The notes beneath the pieces are model-generated. The model ran no database searches and had not been told where the DNA came from. It was given only the letters and a program-made list of their open reading frames with translations. 64,000 nucleotides of DNA from Claveliimonas bilis (GTDB lineage Bacteria > Bacillota > Clostridia > Lachnospirales > Lachnospiraceae), in assembly GCF_020892095.1 (NCBI RefSeq), contig NZ_AP024845.1:372001-436000 (forward strand). Direction: 5' to 3'. The position numbers and the translations under genes are program-made. Position 1 is the first letter of the stretch. The number at the start of each line of letters is the position of its first letter. Positions 17,223 through 25,887 of the stretch are shown here, one piece after another.

Positions 17223-18397
17223 TTTTCCTTTCGTACAGTTTTCTTTCCTTTGCTCTCACATATTATTTCCACTTGTTTTTCTACAATATCCCATGTAAAA
17301 TTTGCTGAAAGCCGATTATATGTTAATTGTACAGCTTTTTTTCTCTTCTCTGTTTCTTCTAGCACCTGCTTAAACGCCTCGTATAAAGTTGCTTCATTAT
17401 TATCCGGAATAACTGTCCCGTAGTCTTGATTAATTAATAACTCTCTCGCTCCGCCTCGTGCAGTAGTTATAATATAACATCTACACGCTGCCGCTTCCAA
17501 TAGCGATGTAGAAAATCCTTCTGAGAAAGAAGGTAAACAAAAGATATCTGTCTCTGTCAGTAGAGTAATAATATCTTTAAATTCAATCCTGCCAAGCGGT
17601 ATTATATAATCCGTTCTTCTTTTCTCTATTTCTTCTTCCAAATCCCCATCACCTGCGATAAATAGATAAAGATTTGCATATTTTTTATGTAATTGTTCTA
17701 AAACATTTAACAGAATAAGTATCCCTTTTTCCTTTAACAATCTCCCTGTAAAAGTTATAACTATTGCATCATCAGGAACATTGTATTTTTTTCTAAAACA
17801 CTTTTCTGTATTTCTTTTTAATAATTCCACTTCATTTAAATCAATAGAATTATATAATACTCCTTTAGCCTTTATATGAAAATGTTGCAGCCACTGGTTG
17901 CAAGCCTCCGAAACCCCATAGTAATCCTGGCAGAATAACTGTCCAACCTTAGTCAGGCAATGTTCATACACTCCCCCAAGAAAATCCCATAATCTGCTAT
18001 GTACAGACAAATGGCTTGTCCCATGTTCTATCGTAATACACTTTACTCTTTTCATTTTAGCAAAAATCATTCCATATAAAGAATGTAGATAAAATCTAGT
18101 ATTAACAATGATCATATCAAACTGCTTCTGAAATAAAATTTCATGAATACAAAAAAATTCTTTTGTCAGTTTAAGAACAGGATATCTTCCATCTAATAAA
18201 TCAATACAAGGCAAACGAAATACTGGTATTCCATCCACTATCTCATATGATTTTAAACGAGCCACATTAGATGTTACTACTATAACTTCATTTCCCCGTT
18301 CCAATAATCTTTTCGAAAGATTATATGTATATCTTTCCACTCCTCCTAAATGCGGAAAATACTGTGCTGAAAATATACAATATCTTTTTCTTTTCAT
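17219..18397 (-). CDS. Family 4 glycosyltransferase
   Basis: This 392-aa GT-B enzyme has an N-terminal acceptor half beginning YFPHLGGVERYTYNL, a linker near residue 185 (KGVLYNSIDL), and a C-terminal donor half with TFTGRLLKEKGI and the CLPSFSEGFSTSLLEAAAC motif whose glutamates bind the nucleotide sugar. Length is normal for GT4. It begins behind GGAGATATTAA and ends in a 4-base overlap with the DPM1-like gene. It probably adds one residue to the lipid-linked repeat unit. The donor sugar cannot be told. Confidence 0.87.
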   Translation of the reverse strand: MKRKRYCIFSAQYFPHLGGVERYTYNLSKRLLERGNEVIVVTSNVARLKSYEIVDGIPVFRLPCIDLLDGRYPVLKLTKEFFCIHEILFQKQFDMIIVNTRFYLHSLYGMIFAKMKRVKCITIEHGTSHLSVHSRLWDFLGGVYEHCLTKVGQLFCQDYYGVSEACNQWLQHFHIKAKGVLYNSIDLNEVELLKRNTEKCFRKKYNVPDDAIVITFTGRLLKEKGILILLNVLEQLHKKYANLYLFIAGDGDLEEEIEKRRTDYIIPLGRIEFKDIITLLTETDIFCLPSFSEGFSTSLLEAAACRCYIITTARGGARELLINQDYGTVIPDNNEATLYEAFKQVLEETEKRKKAVQLTYNRLSANFTWDIVEKQVEIICESKGKKTVRKEK

Positions 18398-18415
18398 TTA
18401 ATATCTCCATAATTT

Positions 18416-19318
18416 CTACACTTTTTTATAGTAAATCAACCATACTAACCTTGCCGGAATATAGGCCAACACCGCCAAAGTTTTATATGGAGCTACTGAA
18501 AATACTTTTTGTTTGCTCATAATACAACCAACTATACATAGCATTGTATGATAAAAACGTGTTTTTATATTTTTAGCATAAATCACACTTTGTCTTCTTA
18601 ACTCGGTATAGCTAATAGGATTTTCTTTTATTAACCTTCTGACATTATGTGTATATCCATCTTGTAAATATTCTCCTACTGCAACAATTTTGCGCAATAT
18701 AAACAGTTTATACTTTTGATCTATTTGCTGATACACATAACTTTCACCCATAAATTTTTCATTTTCTGCAACCCAAAATGGATATTCTTTCAAAATTTCA
18801 GTCCTATATATTAATTCTGTATCCCCTTTAAAATGATAGGAACTATACAACTCTCCTAAACTACTTTCTTTTATTCTTTCTGGAAAATATGTTCCAATAG
18901 GCTGGTCTTCCGTTTTTCCTCGAAGAGCAACCATTCCTGCCAAATTTTTATTCTTTCTTATCTTTTTCCACTGCTGCAAAATAATCTCCACCGCGTCTTC
19001 TAAAAGATATTCATCAGAATCAATGCACATAAAAAGTTCCGTTTTTGCATTGTTAACGCCTCTGTTAAAAGCTCTTTGCTTTCCTCCGTTTTCCTGTTTA
19101 TAATAACAAATCTGAATCTTATTTTCTTTAATCCATGTATCAACTATCTGTTCTGTATTATCTGTAGATCCATCATCTACGATCAACCATTGAAAGTCTA
19201 TATTTCTCTGTTTCTTCAGACTTTTATACAATTTTTGCAAAATATATCCTCTATTATAAGTAGGCGTAAATATTGTTAAGGTTTTCTTACACATTTTCTT
19301 CTTACTGGCTCCTTCCAT
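18416..19318 (-). CDS. Family 2 glycosyltransferase
   Basis: This 300-aa GT-A enzyme has LTIFTPTYNRGYIL at about residues 14-27, WLIVDDGSTDNT near 40, and CIDSDEYL as the metal site near 95, with QENGGKQRAFNRG between them. The C-terminal 30 residues are hydrophobic and may touch the membrane. Its 5' end overlaps the 3' end of the next upstream GT4 gene by 17 bases. The exact start is uncertain: the ATG at 19318 has no clear ribosome binding site, and an ATG at 19294 is also possible. Translation is probably coupled to the upstream gene. Confidence 0.85.
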   Translation of the reverse strand: MEGASKKKMCKKTLTIFTPTYNRGYILQKLYKSLKKQRNIDFQWLIVDDGSTDNTEQIVDTWIKENKIQICYYKQENGGKQRAFNRGVNNAKTELFMCIDSDEYLLEDAVEIILQQWKKIRKNKNLAGMVALRGKTEDQPIGTYFPERIKESSLGELYSSYHFKGDTELIYRTEILKEYPFWVAENEKFMGESYVYQQIDQKYKLFILRKIVAVGEYLQDGYTHNVRRLIKENPISYTELRRQSVIYAKNIKTRFYHTMLCIVGCIMSKQKVFSVAPYKTLAVLAYIPARLVWLIYYKKV

Positions 19319-20408
19319 TTTTCAGGTAAAACTCCTGTATATCCAATGCCGTATGCCTTATATCAAATCCTGCTTCTTCTACAACTTTACTCCTATCTTT
19401 CCTCTCAAATTTTTCTAACACTGCCAAAATTTTTTTAGACCATTCACTTGCACCCGCTCCTAAAGAATACACATATACGTTATCCGTAATAATCGCCTCT
19501 TTTGCTATGCCATCCGAAAAAAAACATGGTAACCCAGATGCTTGCGCCTCCACTCCCGCAATGCCAAGTCCTTCAAAAACAGAGGGAAAAACAAATACGT
19601 CAAATAAATTCATCAAATCCGGGATATCTTCTCGTATTCCAAGAAAAAAAACCTTTCTTTCTAATCCTTTTTCTATAACCAATTGTCTAATTTCTTTTTC
19701 TAGAGAACCTCTGCCTACTAAAAATAACACTGCATTCTCTATCTTTTTATGAATATCATCGAAAATTTCTATTAAAAATTTATGATTCTTTTCTTGGGAA
19801 AACCGTCCCACGTGCCCCAATATAAATTTATCCTCTACTTTAAAAACTTTTTTTAAATTTCTATGCCTTTCAATAGAATATTTATATTTTTCTACATCTA
19901 TTCCATTGTTTATTATTTTAAAATTATTTTGTCGTACAATTCTTTCTCCATACCTGTCTATTCCTGCCTGCATAGAACATGCCATAAAATAGTCTGCAAT
20001 ATGAATCACCCTGTGATTTAAAATATAATAGATTTTACTACCCCAAAATTGATTAGACTTTGTACTATGACTATGAGCAATGACATATGCTCCATATTTT
20101 TTTGCTTTAGCCAAATATAAAGGCGCAAGACTTCCCAAATGTCCATGAACAATGTTATAAGGATGCGCTTTAAAAAATTTTTCGAAATATCTATTTAATT
20201 TCAAATAATTATACCCCTTAAACATAGGCATATGATAAATTTTCCCACCTAACTTTTTAATCTCTTTATCATAATCTGCCTCTTCTTTTGAAAACACTAA
20301 GAAATCAAATTGCACCATCCGTCTGTCAATCATACGATAGATATTCATAATCAATGTTTCTGCCCCTGCTCGGTCCATTTTTCCTATAACATGAAGTACT
20401 TTTACCAT
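19302..20408 (-). CDS. Family 4 glycosyltransferase (EpsD/EpsF-like)
   Basis: This 368-aa GT-B enzyme starts VKVLHVIGKMDRAGAETLIMN, the signature opening of capsule and exopolysaccharide GT4 enzymes. The donor half has GHVGRFSQEKNH near residue 195 and VFPSVFEGLGIAGVEAQASG near 275. It is complete, with a strong GGGAGAAG site before the ATG. It lies between the flippase gene, from which it is separated by a hairpin, and a GT2 gene. It probably acts on the undecaprenyl-linked repeat unit, with the donor unknown. Confidence 0.87.
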   Translation of the reverse strand: MVKVLHVIGKMDRAGAETLIMNIYRMIDRRMVQFDFLVFSKEEADYDKEIKKLGGKIYHMPMFKGYNYLKLNRYFEKFFKAHPYNIVHGHLGSLAPLYLAKAKKYGAYVIAHSHSTKSNQFWGSKIYYILNHRVIHIADYFMACSMQAGIDRYGERIVRQNNFKIINNGIDVEKYKYSIERHRNLKKVFKVEDKFILGHVGRFSQEKNHKFLIEIFDDIHKKIENAVLFLVGRGSLEKEIRQLVIEKGLERKVFFLGIREDIPDLMNLFDVFVFPSVFEGLGIAGVEAQASGLPCFFSDGIAKEAIITDNVYVYSLGAGASEWSKKILAVLEKFERKDRSKVVEEAGFDIRHTALDIQEFYLKNGRSQ

Positions 20409-20432
20409 ACTCTTCTCCCTTCCGGCATTATC

Positions 20433-20468
20433 TCATCAAAAAATAAGGACATTTTTATTTTTTGATGA
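20433..20468 (-). other. Perfect 14-bp inverted repeat over the flippase stop codon
   Basis: A perfect 14-base stem (20433-20446 with 20455-20468) and an 8-base loop cover the stop codon of the flippase gene and the gap to the next gene. No T-run follows the stem on the minus strand, so it is not a standard terminator. It may act as an RNA processing or stability element, or as a weak attenuator inside the operon. Confidence 0.55.
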
Positions 20469-21900
20469 AAAGAAATATCTTTTTTCTATAATTATTCAAA
20501 TATGGATCTTTAATTAACAAAAGTATTCCAAAATAAAAGCCTACACATATAATTACTGTAAACGCTAAACATAAAACTACATTGGAAGTAATTTGGTTCA
20601 CTCCCCATCTTATAAAGAAAAAGCCTATACAAATACTCAAATAAACTGGGCATCTATAATAGAATTTTTTTACATCTATTATTTTTTTAGAATATCTTAA
20701 AAGAACGATATAAACTACTACTTCTGACAGCAAAGTAGCAATTGCTGCGCCTTCAACTCCAAACAAATGGATAAAAAATAAGTTAGCTCCTAAATTAAAT
20801 ACTGCACCACAAACTGTTGATACTAATACCTCTTTATCCTTTTTATATGGAATACAAATTTGATAGGCCATAACACGATTTACTGCTCCTATAACAATTT
20901 TTACTGCCAAAATGTTCGCTGCTGTAACACCACCAAGAAATTCTTTTCCACTAAACAATAATATAGAAACATCGCTGGTACACATCATCCCTACAGCAGC
21001 CGGAATCGCAATCATAAATAGTATATCCATGGATACCTTCATCAACTCTTCATATTCACGTTTCTTTCCATTTCCTATATAAAATGAAACTCTAGGAAGT
21101 ATAGTAGATGATATTGTACCAATAAGAGTATTAATAACCAAGTTTATTTTCGTAGCTGCAGTATAAATTCCTACTGCTCTATCCCCCTTCATAGCACCCA
21201 GCATAGTTGTGTCCATAGTCATATATAGACTTGTAGCAAGGCTCGTCCCAAAGATAATTATTATTGGCTTCAGATGCTTTCGGTACTCATAGCTCTCCTC
21301 CTTCTTTTTCCAATCTACAAACTTTCTTGAATGCCAAAAATTCATCAAGGCTGATCCGCCTGCTGAAATGACAGTTAAAGCTGCATACCAATAATAATCC
21401 TTTCTGTCTCGAACCAGAAGAAATAAAAGTATTAAGGATAAAAACTGAAAAAGAATTGCCCTCTTTGTAATATAAGCATATTCTTCTTCAATAGTAAACA
21501 ACCACTCAATCCCAACAGTAGTAAAAACAATACTGATGCTAAAAATCACCAAGAGGTCTTTATATCCGCGAAGAAAAGGTAGACACAAAAATACCGTTAA
21601 TAATATATAAGCTATAAATGTTGTGCAAAGGTTAATACGGAAAATCTCTTTTACAAACTTTTGTAACTTTTCCTGATCGTTTCTGATACGAGCTCCCTCT
21701 CGTACAGCATACGTATTTATACCCAAAGTTGCAATTAAAGAAAAATAGGTAATAATAGAACTTGCATAATTAACTTTTCCGATACCATCGGCTCCTAGAA
21801 TCCTAGAAGCATATGGAAATGTTATTAATGGGAACAATACACTCATCAAAGTCTTTATTCCATTAGCTATTAAATTAAAAGTAACTGATTTCTGACTCAT
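20455..21900 (-). CDS. Oligosaccharide flippase (Wzx/RfbX family)
   Basis: This 481-aa protein has about 12-14 hydrophobic segments and the MATE/MOP-type opening NLIANGIKTLMSVLFPLITFPYASRILGADGIG. It is expected to flip an undecaprenyl-linked repeat unit to the outer face of the membrane. The start has GGGGAG 7 bases upstream. It lies between the LicD gene and the GT4 gene. An ABC glycan exporter is also encoded in the cassette, which suggests two different routes across the membrane. Confidence 0.9.
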   Translation of the reverse strand: MSQKSVTFNLIANGIKTLMSVLFPLITFPYASRILGADGIGKVNYASSIITYFSLIATLGINTYAVREGARIRNDQEKLQKFVKEIFRINLCTTFIAYILLTVFLCLPFLRGYKDLLVIFSISIVFTTVGIEWLFTIEEEYAYITKRAILFQFLSLILLFLLVRDRKDYYWYAALTVISAGGSALMNFWHSRKFVDWKKKEESYEYRKHLKPIIIIFGTSLATSLYMTMDTTMLGAMKGDRAVGIYTAATKINLVINTLIGTISSTILPRVSFYIGNGKKREYEELMKVSMDILFMIAIPAAVGMMCTSDVSILLFSGKEFLGGVTAANILAVKIVIGAVNRVMAYQICIPYKKDKEVLVSTVCGAVFNLGANLFFIHLFGVEGAAIATLLSEVVVYIVLLRYSKKIIDVKKFYYRCPVYLSICIGFFFIRWGVNQITSNVVLCLAFTVIICVGFYFGILLLIKDPYLNNYRKKIFLFIKK

Positions 21901-21921
21901 ATTGACTCCCCATATACTATT

Positions 21922-22767
21922 CTAATCTCCAAAATCAATCAAATATGGCCTATGATTCACTCTTTTTTCAACTGGAGGCAACTTCATATAGTCCCCAAAT
22001 ATTTTTCTCAAATGTCTATTTACATTATTCGGTACATCAATATAAAAATCATCAAATCTCATTTTCTTCAAAGGGTATATATCCTCTTTTCGCATAGCAT
22101 TCAGCCATGGCTTGGGTGTCTCAAAAGCCACATAGTATTCTGCATTCTCCCTGTTGTACTTTTGGGATACTTTTTTAAATTTTCTATATATTTTTAATGG
22201 GGTAATTCTAAATAATTTTAAAAAACCTCTAACTATAGAACATATCCCAATTGCTACTTTCTTTTTTATTCCTGTATACGGTATAAAAACTGTACCTTTC
22301 CCACTTAAAAATAATAGTCTACCTAAAAACCAGGTTTCAAAATATTGAGCTATTTTTTTCGTTTTCCCTAATGCCAAGGAATCATATATAAAAATATCTA
22401 TACAAATTCCCTGTATATAATTACACTCTTTAGTATCTATCGATACAAATTTAGTGCCTTTTTTTTGGAAGTGTGTAACTGTAGTCGCATAATTATTATT
22501 AATTTCCGGAGTAAGGAACTCATATTTCTGTCCCAACTCTCTTTGCGCCACTTCCTTAAACCTTACAAAATCTTCTCTAAACATTGCAACATCTATATCA
22601 TCATCCCACGGAATAAACCCCTGATGCCTCACTATCCCCAGTGCTGTTCCAAAAACTGCAAAAACATCTATGCCATTTTCTTCACAGATTTTGAGCACAT
22701 CTTTTAATATTTCTTTTTGGACGTTTTGTACCTTATGCAATGTTTCCTGATCATAATAATCTTCCAT
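21922..22767 (-). CDS. LicD-family phosphotransferase
   Basis: About 281 aa. LicD proteins have a nucleotidyltransferase fold and attach phosphocholine or a related phospho-group to glycans. The diagnostic block FGTALGIVRHQGFIPWDDD, ending in DIDVAM, falls near residues 40-65 and carries the acidic metal ligands. The C-terminal YLIDFGD is also typical. I choose the ATG at 22767 because GGAG lies 9 bases before it; the GTG at 22776 abuts that site. With the adjacent cytidylyltransferase and TagF-like genes it suggests a glycan decorated by phosphodiester-linked groups. Confidence 0.87.
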   Translation of the reverse strand: MEDYYDQETLHKVQNVQKEILKDVLKICEENGIDVFAVFGTALGIVRHQGFIPWDDDIDVAMFREDFVRFKEVAQRELGQKYEFLTPEINNNYATTVTHFQKKGTKFVSIDTKECNYIQGICIDIFIYDSLALGKTKKIAQYFETWFLGRLLFLSGKGTVFIPYTGIKKKVAIGICSIVRGFLKLFRITPLKIYRKFKKVSQKYNRENAEYYVAFETPKPWLNAMRKEDIYPLKKMRFDDFYIDVPNNVNRHLRKIFGDYMKLPPVEKRVNHRPYLIDFGD

Positions 22768-22781
22768 GCTTTTCACTCCAA

Positions 22782-23501
22782 TTATATTCCAAATATTTGT
22801 GAGTTTTCTTTTGCCTCTACAATTGCCCGAAATGTATAATAATCCGACGGCGTAGTAATTTTAATATTTTCTGGCTTTCCTGTGACAGGATATAATTTAA
22901 AACCAGCTCTCGTCATCATCGTTGCCGAATCTACTATATCATTGATTCCCTCCAAGCGAGCGTTATCATGAACCTTCATAATATCTTTATATACAAAACT
23001 TTGAGGAGCACGCACAACTCTACATCTACTTCTATCAACATTCTGTACGATTTGTCCCTCATCATTAACAAGCATAATAGTTTCTATAGCTGGAACAACT
23101 GTAATGGCGCATCCTTTTGTTTTTGCAACTTGTATATTATCTGAAATCAATTCTGCATCTATCAATGGCCGGACACCATCATGGATCAATACTATAGAAT
23201 CTTCCTCAATATCCTCACGCATGGCATTCAACCCTTTATAAATAGACTCCTGACCTGTTGATCCGCCAGCAGAAATCCACTTTACCTTTTTCAAACGATA
23301 TTTATCTAACAATACTTTTAAATAATCTATCCATTCTGCTATACACACAACGGAGATTCCGTCTATTTCCGGATGTCTTTCAAAATGCTCTAACGTATAA
23401 ACAATAATTTCTTTATCATGAAGTTTAAGAAATTGCTTTGGACAGGTTCTGGCATTCATACGTGTCCCTGTACCTCCGGCAAAAATCACTGCATAATTCA
23501 T
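22782..23501 (-). CDS. CTP-dependent cytidylyltransferase, IspD/TarI family
   Basis: About 239 aa. It activates a phosphorylated small alcohol with CTP, either 2-C-methyl-D-erythritol 4-phosphate (IspD) or ribitol 5-phosphate (TarI/Bcs1 type). It begins MNYAVIFAGGTGTRM, with HDGVRPLID near residue 108 and RAPQSF near 150. The ATG at 23501 has GGAGAT 5 bases upstream, so a longer reading from 23540 is unlikely. Its position between LicD and a TagF-like transferase favours a polyol-phosphate role, for example CDP-ribitol, over isoprenoid synthesis, but the sequence alone does not decide it. Confidence 0.85.
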   Translation of the reverse strand: MNYAVIFAGGTGTRMNARTCPKQFLKLHDKEIIVYTLEHFERHPEIDGISVVCIAEWIDYLKVLLDKYRLKKVKWISAGGSTGQESIYKGLNAMREDIEEDSIVLIHDGVRPLIDAELISDNIQVAKTKGCAITVVPAIETIMLVNDEGQIVQNVDRSRCRVVRAPQSFVYKDIMKVHDNARLEGINDIVDSATMMTRAGFKLYPVTGKPENIKITTPSDYYTFRAIVEAKENSQIFGI

Positions 23502-23540
23502 AGGTATCTCCTCTATTATCCAACATAAAATCGCTGTCAT

Positions 23541-24755
23541 TTATAATTTTTCTATTAAATCGTATGTCCTTTTGCAATGCTCAGTATCAAAAGATGGGAA
23601 AAACTTATTTACTCTGTCTACATATTTTTCTTCCATTATAAAACCATTTTGATAGGACTTTTCAATTTCATCAACAACCTGATCCAATCCAGTAACTACC
23701 GGTCCAAATCCATCCTCTTCAAAATCATAATATTGGCTACCAGCATATTGTTTTTGTGCAAACTCTTCTGCATCAAACTGATAGTACAGCATAGGCTTTT
23801 TCATATAACTATAATCCACCGCTACAGAAGAATAATCAGTAACTAAGAACGAGGCTTGTTTTAACAAATCCTGCACAAAATATTCTTCTTTTCTAGCAAC
23901 AATAATCCTATTCGATATCGACTGAAAATATTCCAAATACTCCTGCGCATATCCATGAAAGTATAAAACCAATCTCAAATCTTGTTTTTCTAAAAAGTCC
24001 AAGAGTTCTTCCTTATGCAACAATGCCAAATAATTTTTATAGTAATCTGATTTTAAGAAATCTTTTTGAATCTGCTTTACCCTATCTTTACTTTCAGCAT
24101 GTCGATAATCTAACCATCTCCGCCAGGTAGGCATAACTACAATCAATTTAGGATCAAGTAAAGAATTATCTAAATTATCTTGCCTGCAAAATCCAACTGC
24201 TTTTACTTTTTCTTCTTTTTGATGATTCAAATTCACTATTACCTTTTTTTCAATATCCGAAATCGCAAATATCAAATCGTATGACGTTTTCGTCCCGTCA
24301 ACTATATTCGAATGTCCACGCGTAAAACCATGATTCAAAAACACATACTTAAATCGGTTAATTCCTATTTCATATATTCCAGCTGATATCCTTTCATCTG
24401 GGAATCCATGGTATTTCGTTGTTCCCACATATTTACTCGCGGCCCAAAACAAAAGGTAATGTTTCAGACTTCCATGCTCAATGTAATTTCCCAATTTTTC
24501 GATTTTAAAGAAGTCAGAAGCTTCTTTTTTAATAGGATAGAAAACTTTTTTGTCTGGATAATATTCCCTGACATATTTAAAAAGCCAATACCCGTTATCT
24601 CTGGCATTTTCCGGATATTCAGAAATTATCCATATATCATCATTCATCACCTTATATATTTTCCCTGGAATAAAGGTAACAGCTAATTTTGCCATATATG
24701 GGATATCTTTAAATCGAATTGTATTTATCAATTTTAAAGTATCTTTAATATGCAT
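23541..24755 (-). CDS. CDP-glycerol/ribitol glycerophosphotransferase family protein (TagB/TagF-like)
   Basis: This 404-aa peripheral membrane enzyme is expected to transfer a polyol phosphate from a CDP-linked donor to a glycan. It shows the family's YVGTTKYHGFP and VFLNHGFTRG blocks in the N-terminal half. Near the C-terminus it has FLVTDYSSVAVDYSYMKKP, which holds the conserved serines and acidic residues of the Glyphos_transf fold. Length suits a single-domain TagB-like enzyme rather than a long TagF polymerase. It lies between the SDR and the cytidylyltransferase genes, which may make its donor. Confidence 0.88.
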   Translation of the reverse strand: MHIKDTLKLINTIRFKDIPYMAKLAVTFIPGKIYKVMNDDIWIISEYPENARDNGYWLFKYVREYYPDKKVFYPIKKEASDFFKIEKLGNYIEHGSLKHYLLFWAASKYVGTTKYHGFPDERISAGIYEIGINRFKYVFLNHGFTRGHSNIVDGTKTSYDLIFAISDIEKKVIVNLNHQKEEKVKAVGFCRQDNLDNSLLDPKLIVVMPTWRRWLDYRHAESKDRVKQIQKDFLKSDYYKNYLALLHKEELLDFLEKQDLRLVLYFHGYAQEYLEYFQSISNRIIVARKEEYFVQDLLKQASFLVTDYSSVAVDYSYMKKPMLYYQFDAEEFAQKQYAGSQYYDFEEDGFGPVVTGLDQVVDEIEKSYQNGFIMEEKYVDRVNKFFPSFDTEHCKRTYDLIEKL

Positions 24756-24768
24756 ATTTATTTTCTCC

Positions 24769-25839
24769 CTACTTTAAATCTGCTAATTTCATATCCTGAA
24801 TCATCTTTTCATATGCTTCTTTCATATCTATTTGAGGTCTCCAGCCCAATTTTCTAAGTTTTTCCCCTGAAAGTTTCATTTTAACCTTAGGTGCATATCC
24901 AAATGATAAAGCATTTTCAGGAATTTCATATTTAACACTTACCTTTCCATCAGCTATGTTTCTCGCCACAAAATCTGCCATCTCACGTATTTCCATATGC
25001 ATTTTCTCATTAACTACATTATACGCTTCTCCAGGATTTCCTTTAAGAGCTATCAAAATTATCCCTTCAATTGTATCTTTAAGATAACAATAATTTCCTT
25101 CTGATTTTCCATCAGAGTGCAAAATAATATCTTTGCTTTCTATAACGCTTCTTGCTATTTGTGCATAAATTCTATTATCATCTTCAAACACACCGGCTCC
25201 AAAAGTCTGTGCTAATCTGGCCACCTTAACCGGTACTTCATATTCTGCCTGATATGCCTTGCACAGACATTCACAAATTCTTTTCCCCTCCGAGTAGCTG
25301 CTCCTCACATTAAACAAGTCTATATAACCCAAATCTTGTTCTTTAACAAAATTTAAATTTTCATCCGGAATCCCATACACTTCCATAGAAGAAATATATA
25401 CGAAACCTTTCACCTTGTTACTATGAGCCAAATCTAACATATTCCTTGTTCCCTGATATGCAATTTCTATCGTCCCTACTGGATCATTAACCATGGTTTT
25501 TGAAGCCGTAATACTTGCTGCATGAAAAATATAATCAATCGGCTTTTCATACGATATGTTTTCTCTTATATCTCCCACATATATTTCCAAATTCTTTTCA
25601 TGTAATAAATCCCCATAACATCGAGCAGCTTTATTTTCATTGCGTACCATAGCCACAACATGTATATTCAAATCTAACTTCTTATTACAAAGCAGAAAAA
25701 GCTTTACCAGTGATGAACCGATTAACCCCGTAGCTCCAGTGATAAATACTCGGGAATCACGAAATAAACTAAAATCAATATTACCTTCTGCTATACTCTC
25801 CAAGTCCTTCTTCTGTTCTGTTATACTTTCAAACTTCAT
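24769..25839 (-). CDS. NAD-dependent epimerase/dehydratase (extended SDR)
   Basis: This 356-aa enzyme has a Rossmann motif FITGATGLIGSSL near residue 33 and the YxxxK catalytic pair in SYSEGK near residue 183. A serine-rich YISSMEVYG block near 148 supplies the catalytic serine. It resembles UDP-glucuronate decarboxylases and related nucleotide-sugar enzymes. It is encoded just before the TagF-like and cytidylyltransferase genes, so it might act on a sugar nucleotide or on a pentose or pentitol precursor of the CDP donor. The start follows GAGGAGAAG. Confidence 0.85.
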   Translation of the reverse strand: MKFESITEQKKDLESIAEGNIDFSLFRDSRVFITGATGLIGSSLVKLFLLCNKKLDLNIHVVAMVRNENKAARCYGDLLHEKNLEIYVGDIRENISYEKPIDYIFHAASITASKTMVNDPVGTIEIAYQGTRNMLDLAHSNKVKGFVYISSMEVYGIPDENLNFVKEQDLGYIDLFNVRSSYSEGKRICECLCKAYQAEYEVPVKVARLAQTFGAGVFEDDNRIYAQIARSVIESKDIILHSDGKSEGNYCYLKDTIEGIILIALKGNPGEAYNVVNEKMHMEIREMADFVARNIADGKVSVKYEIPENALSFGYAPKVKMKLSGEKLRKLGWRPQIDMKEAYEKMIQDMKLADLK

Positions 25840-25887
25840 AAATCTTCTCCTCTATTTTTATAAAGTTACAATAATCCCAAAAAATCT

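Noticed and set aside
23502-23540. An upstream start for the cytidylyltransferase
   Set aside because: The extra 13 residues do not match the family start, and the strong ribosome binding site serves the ATG at 23501.
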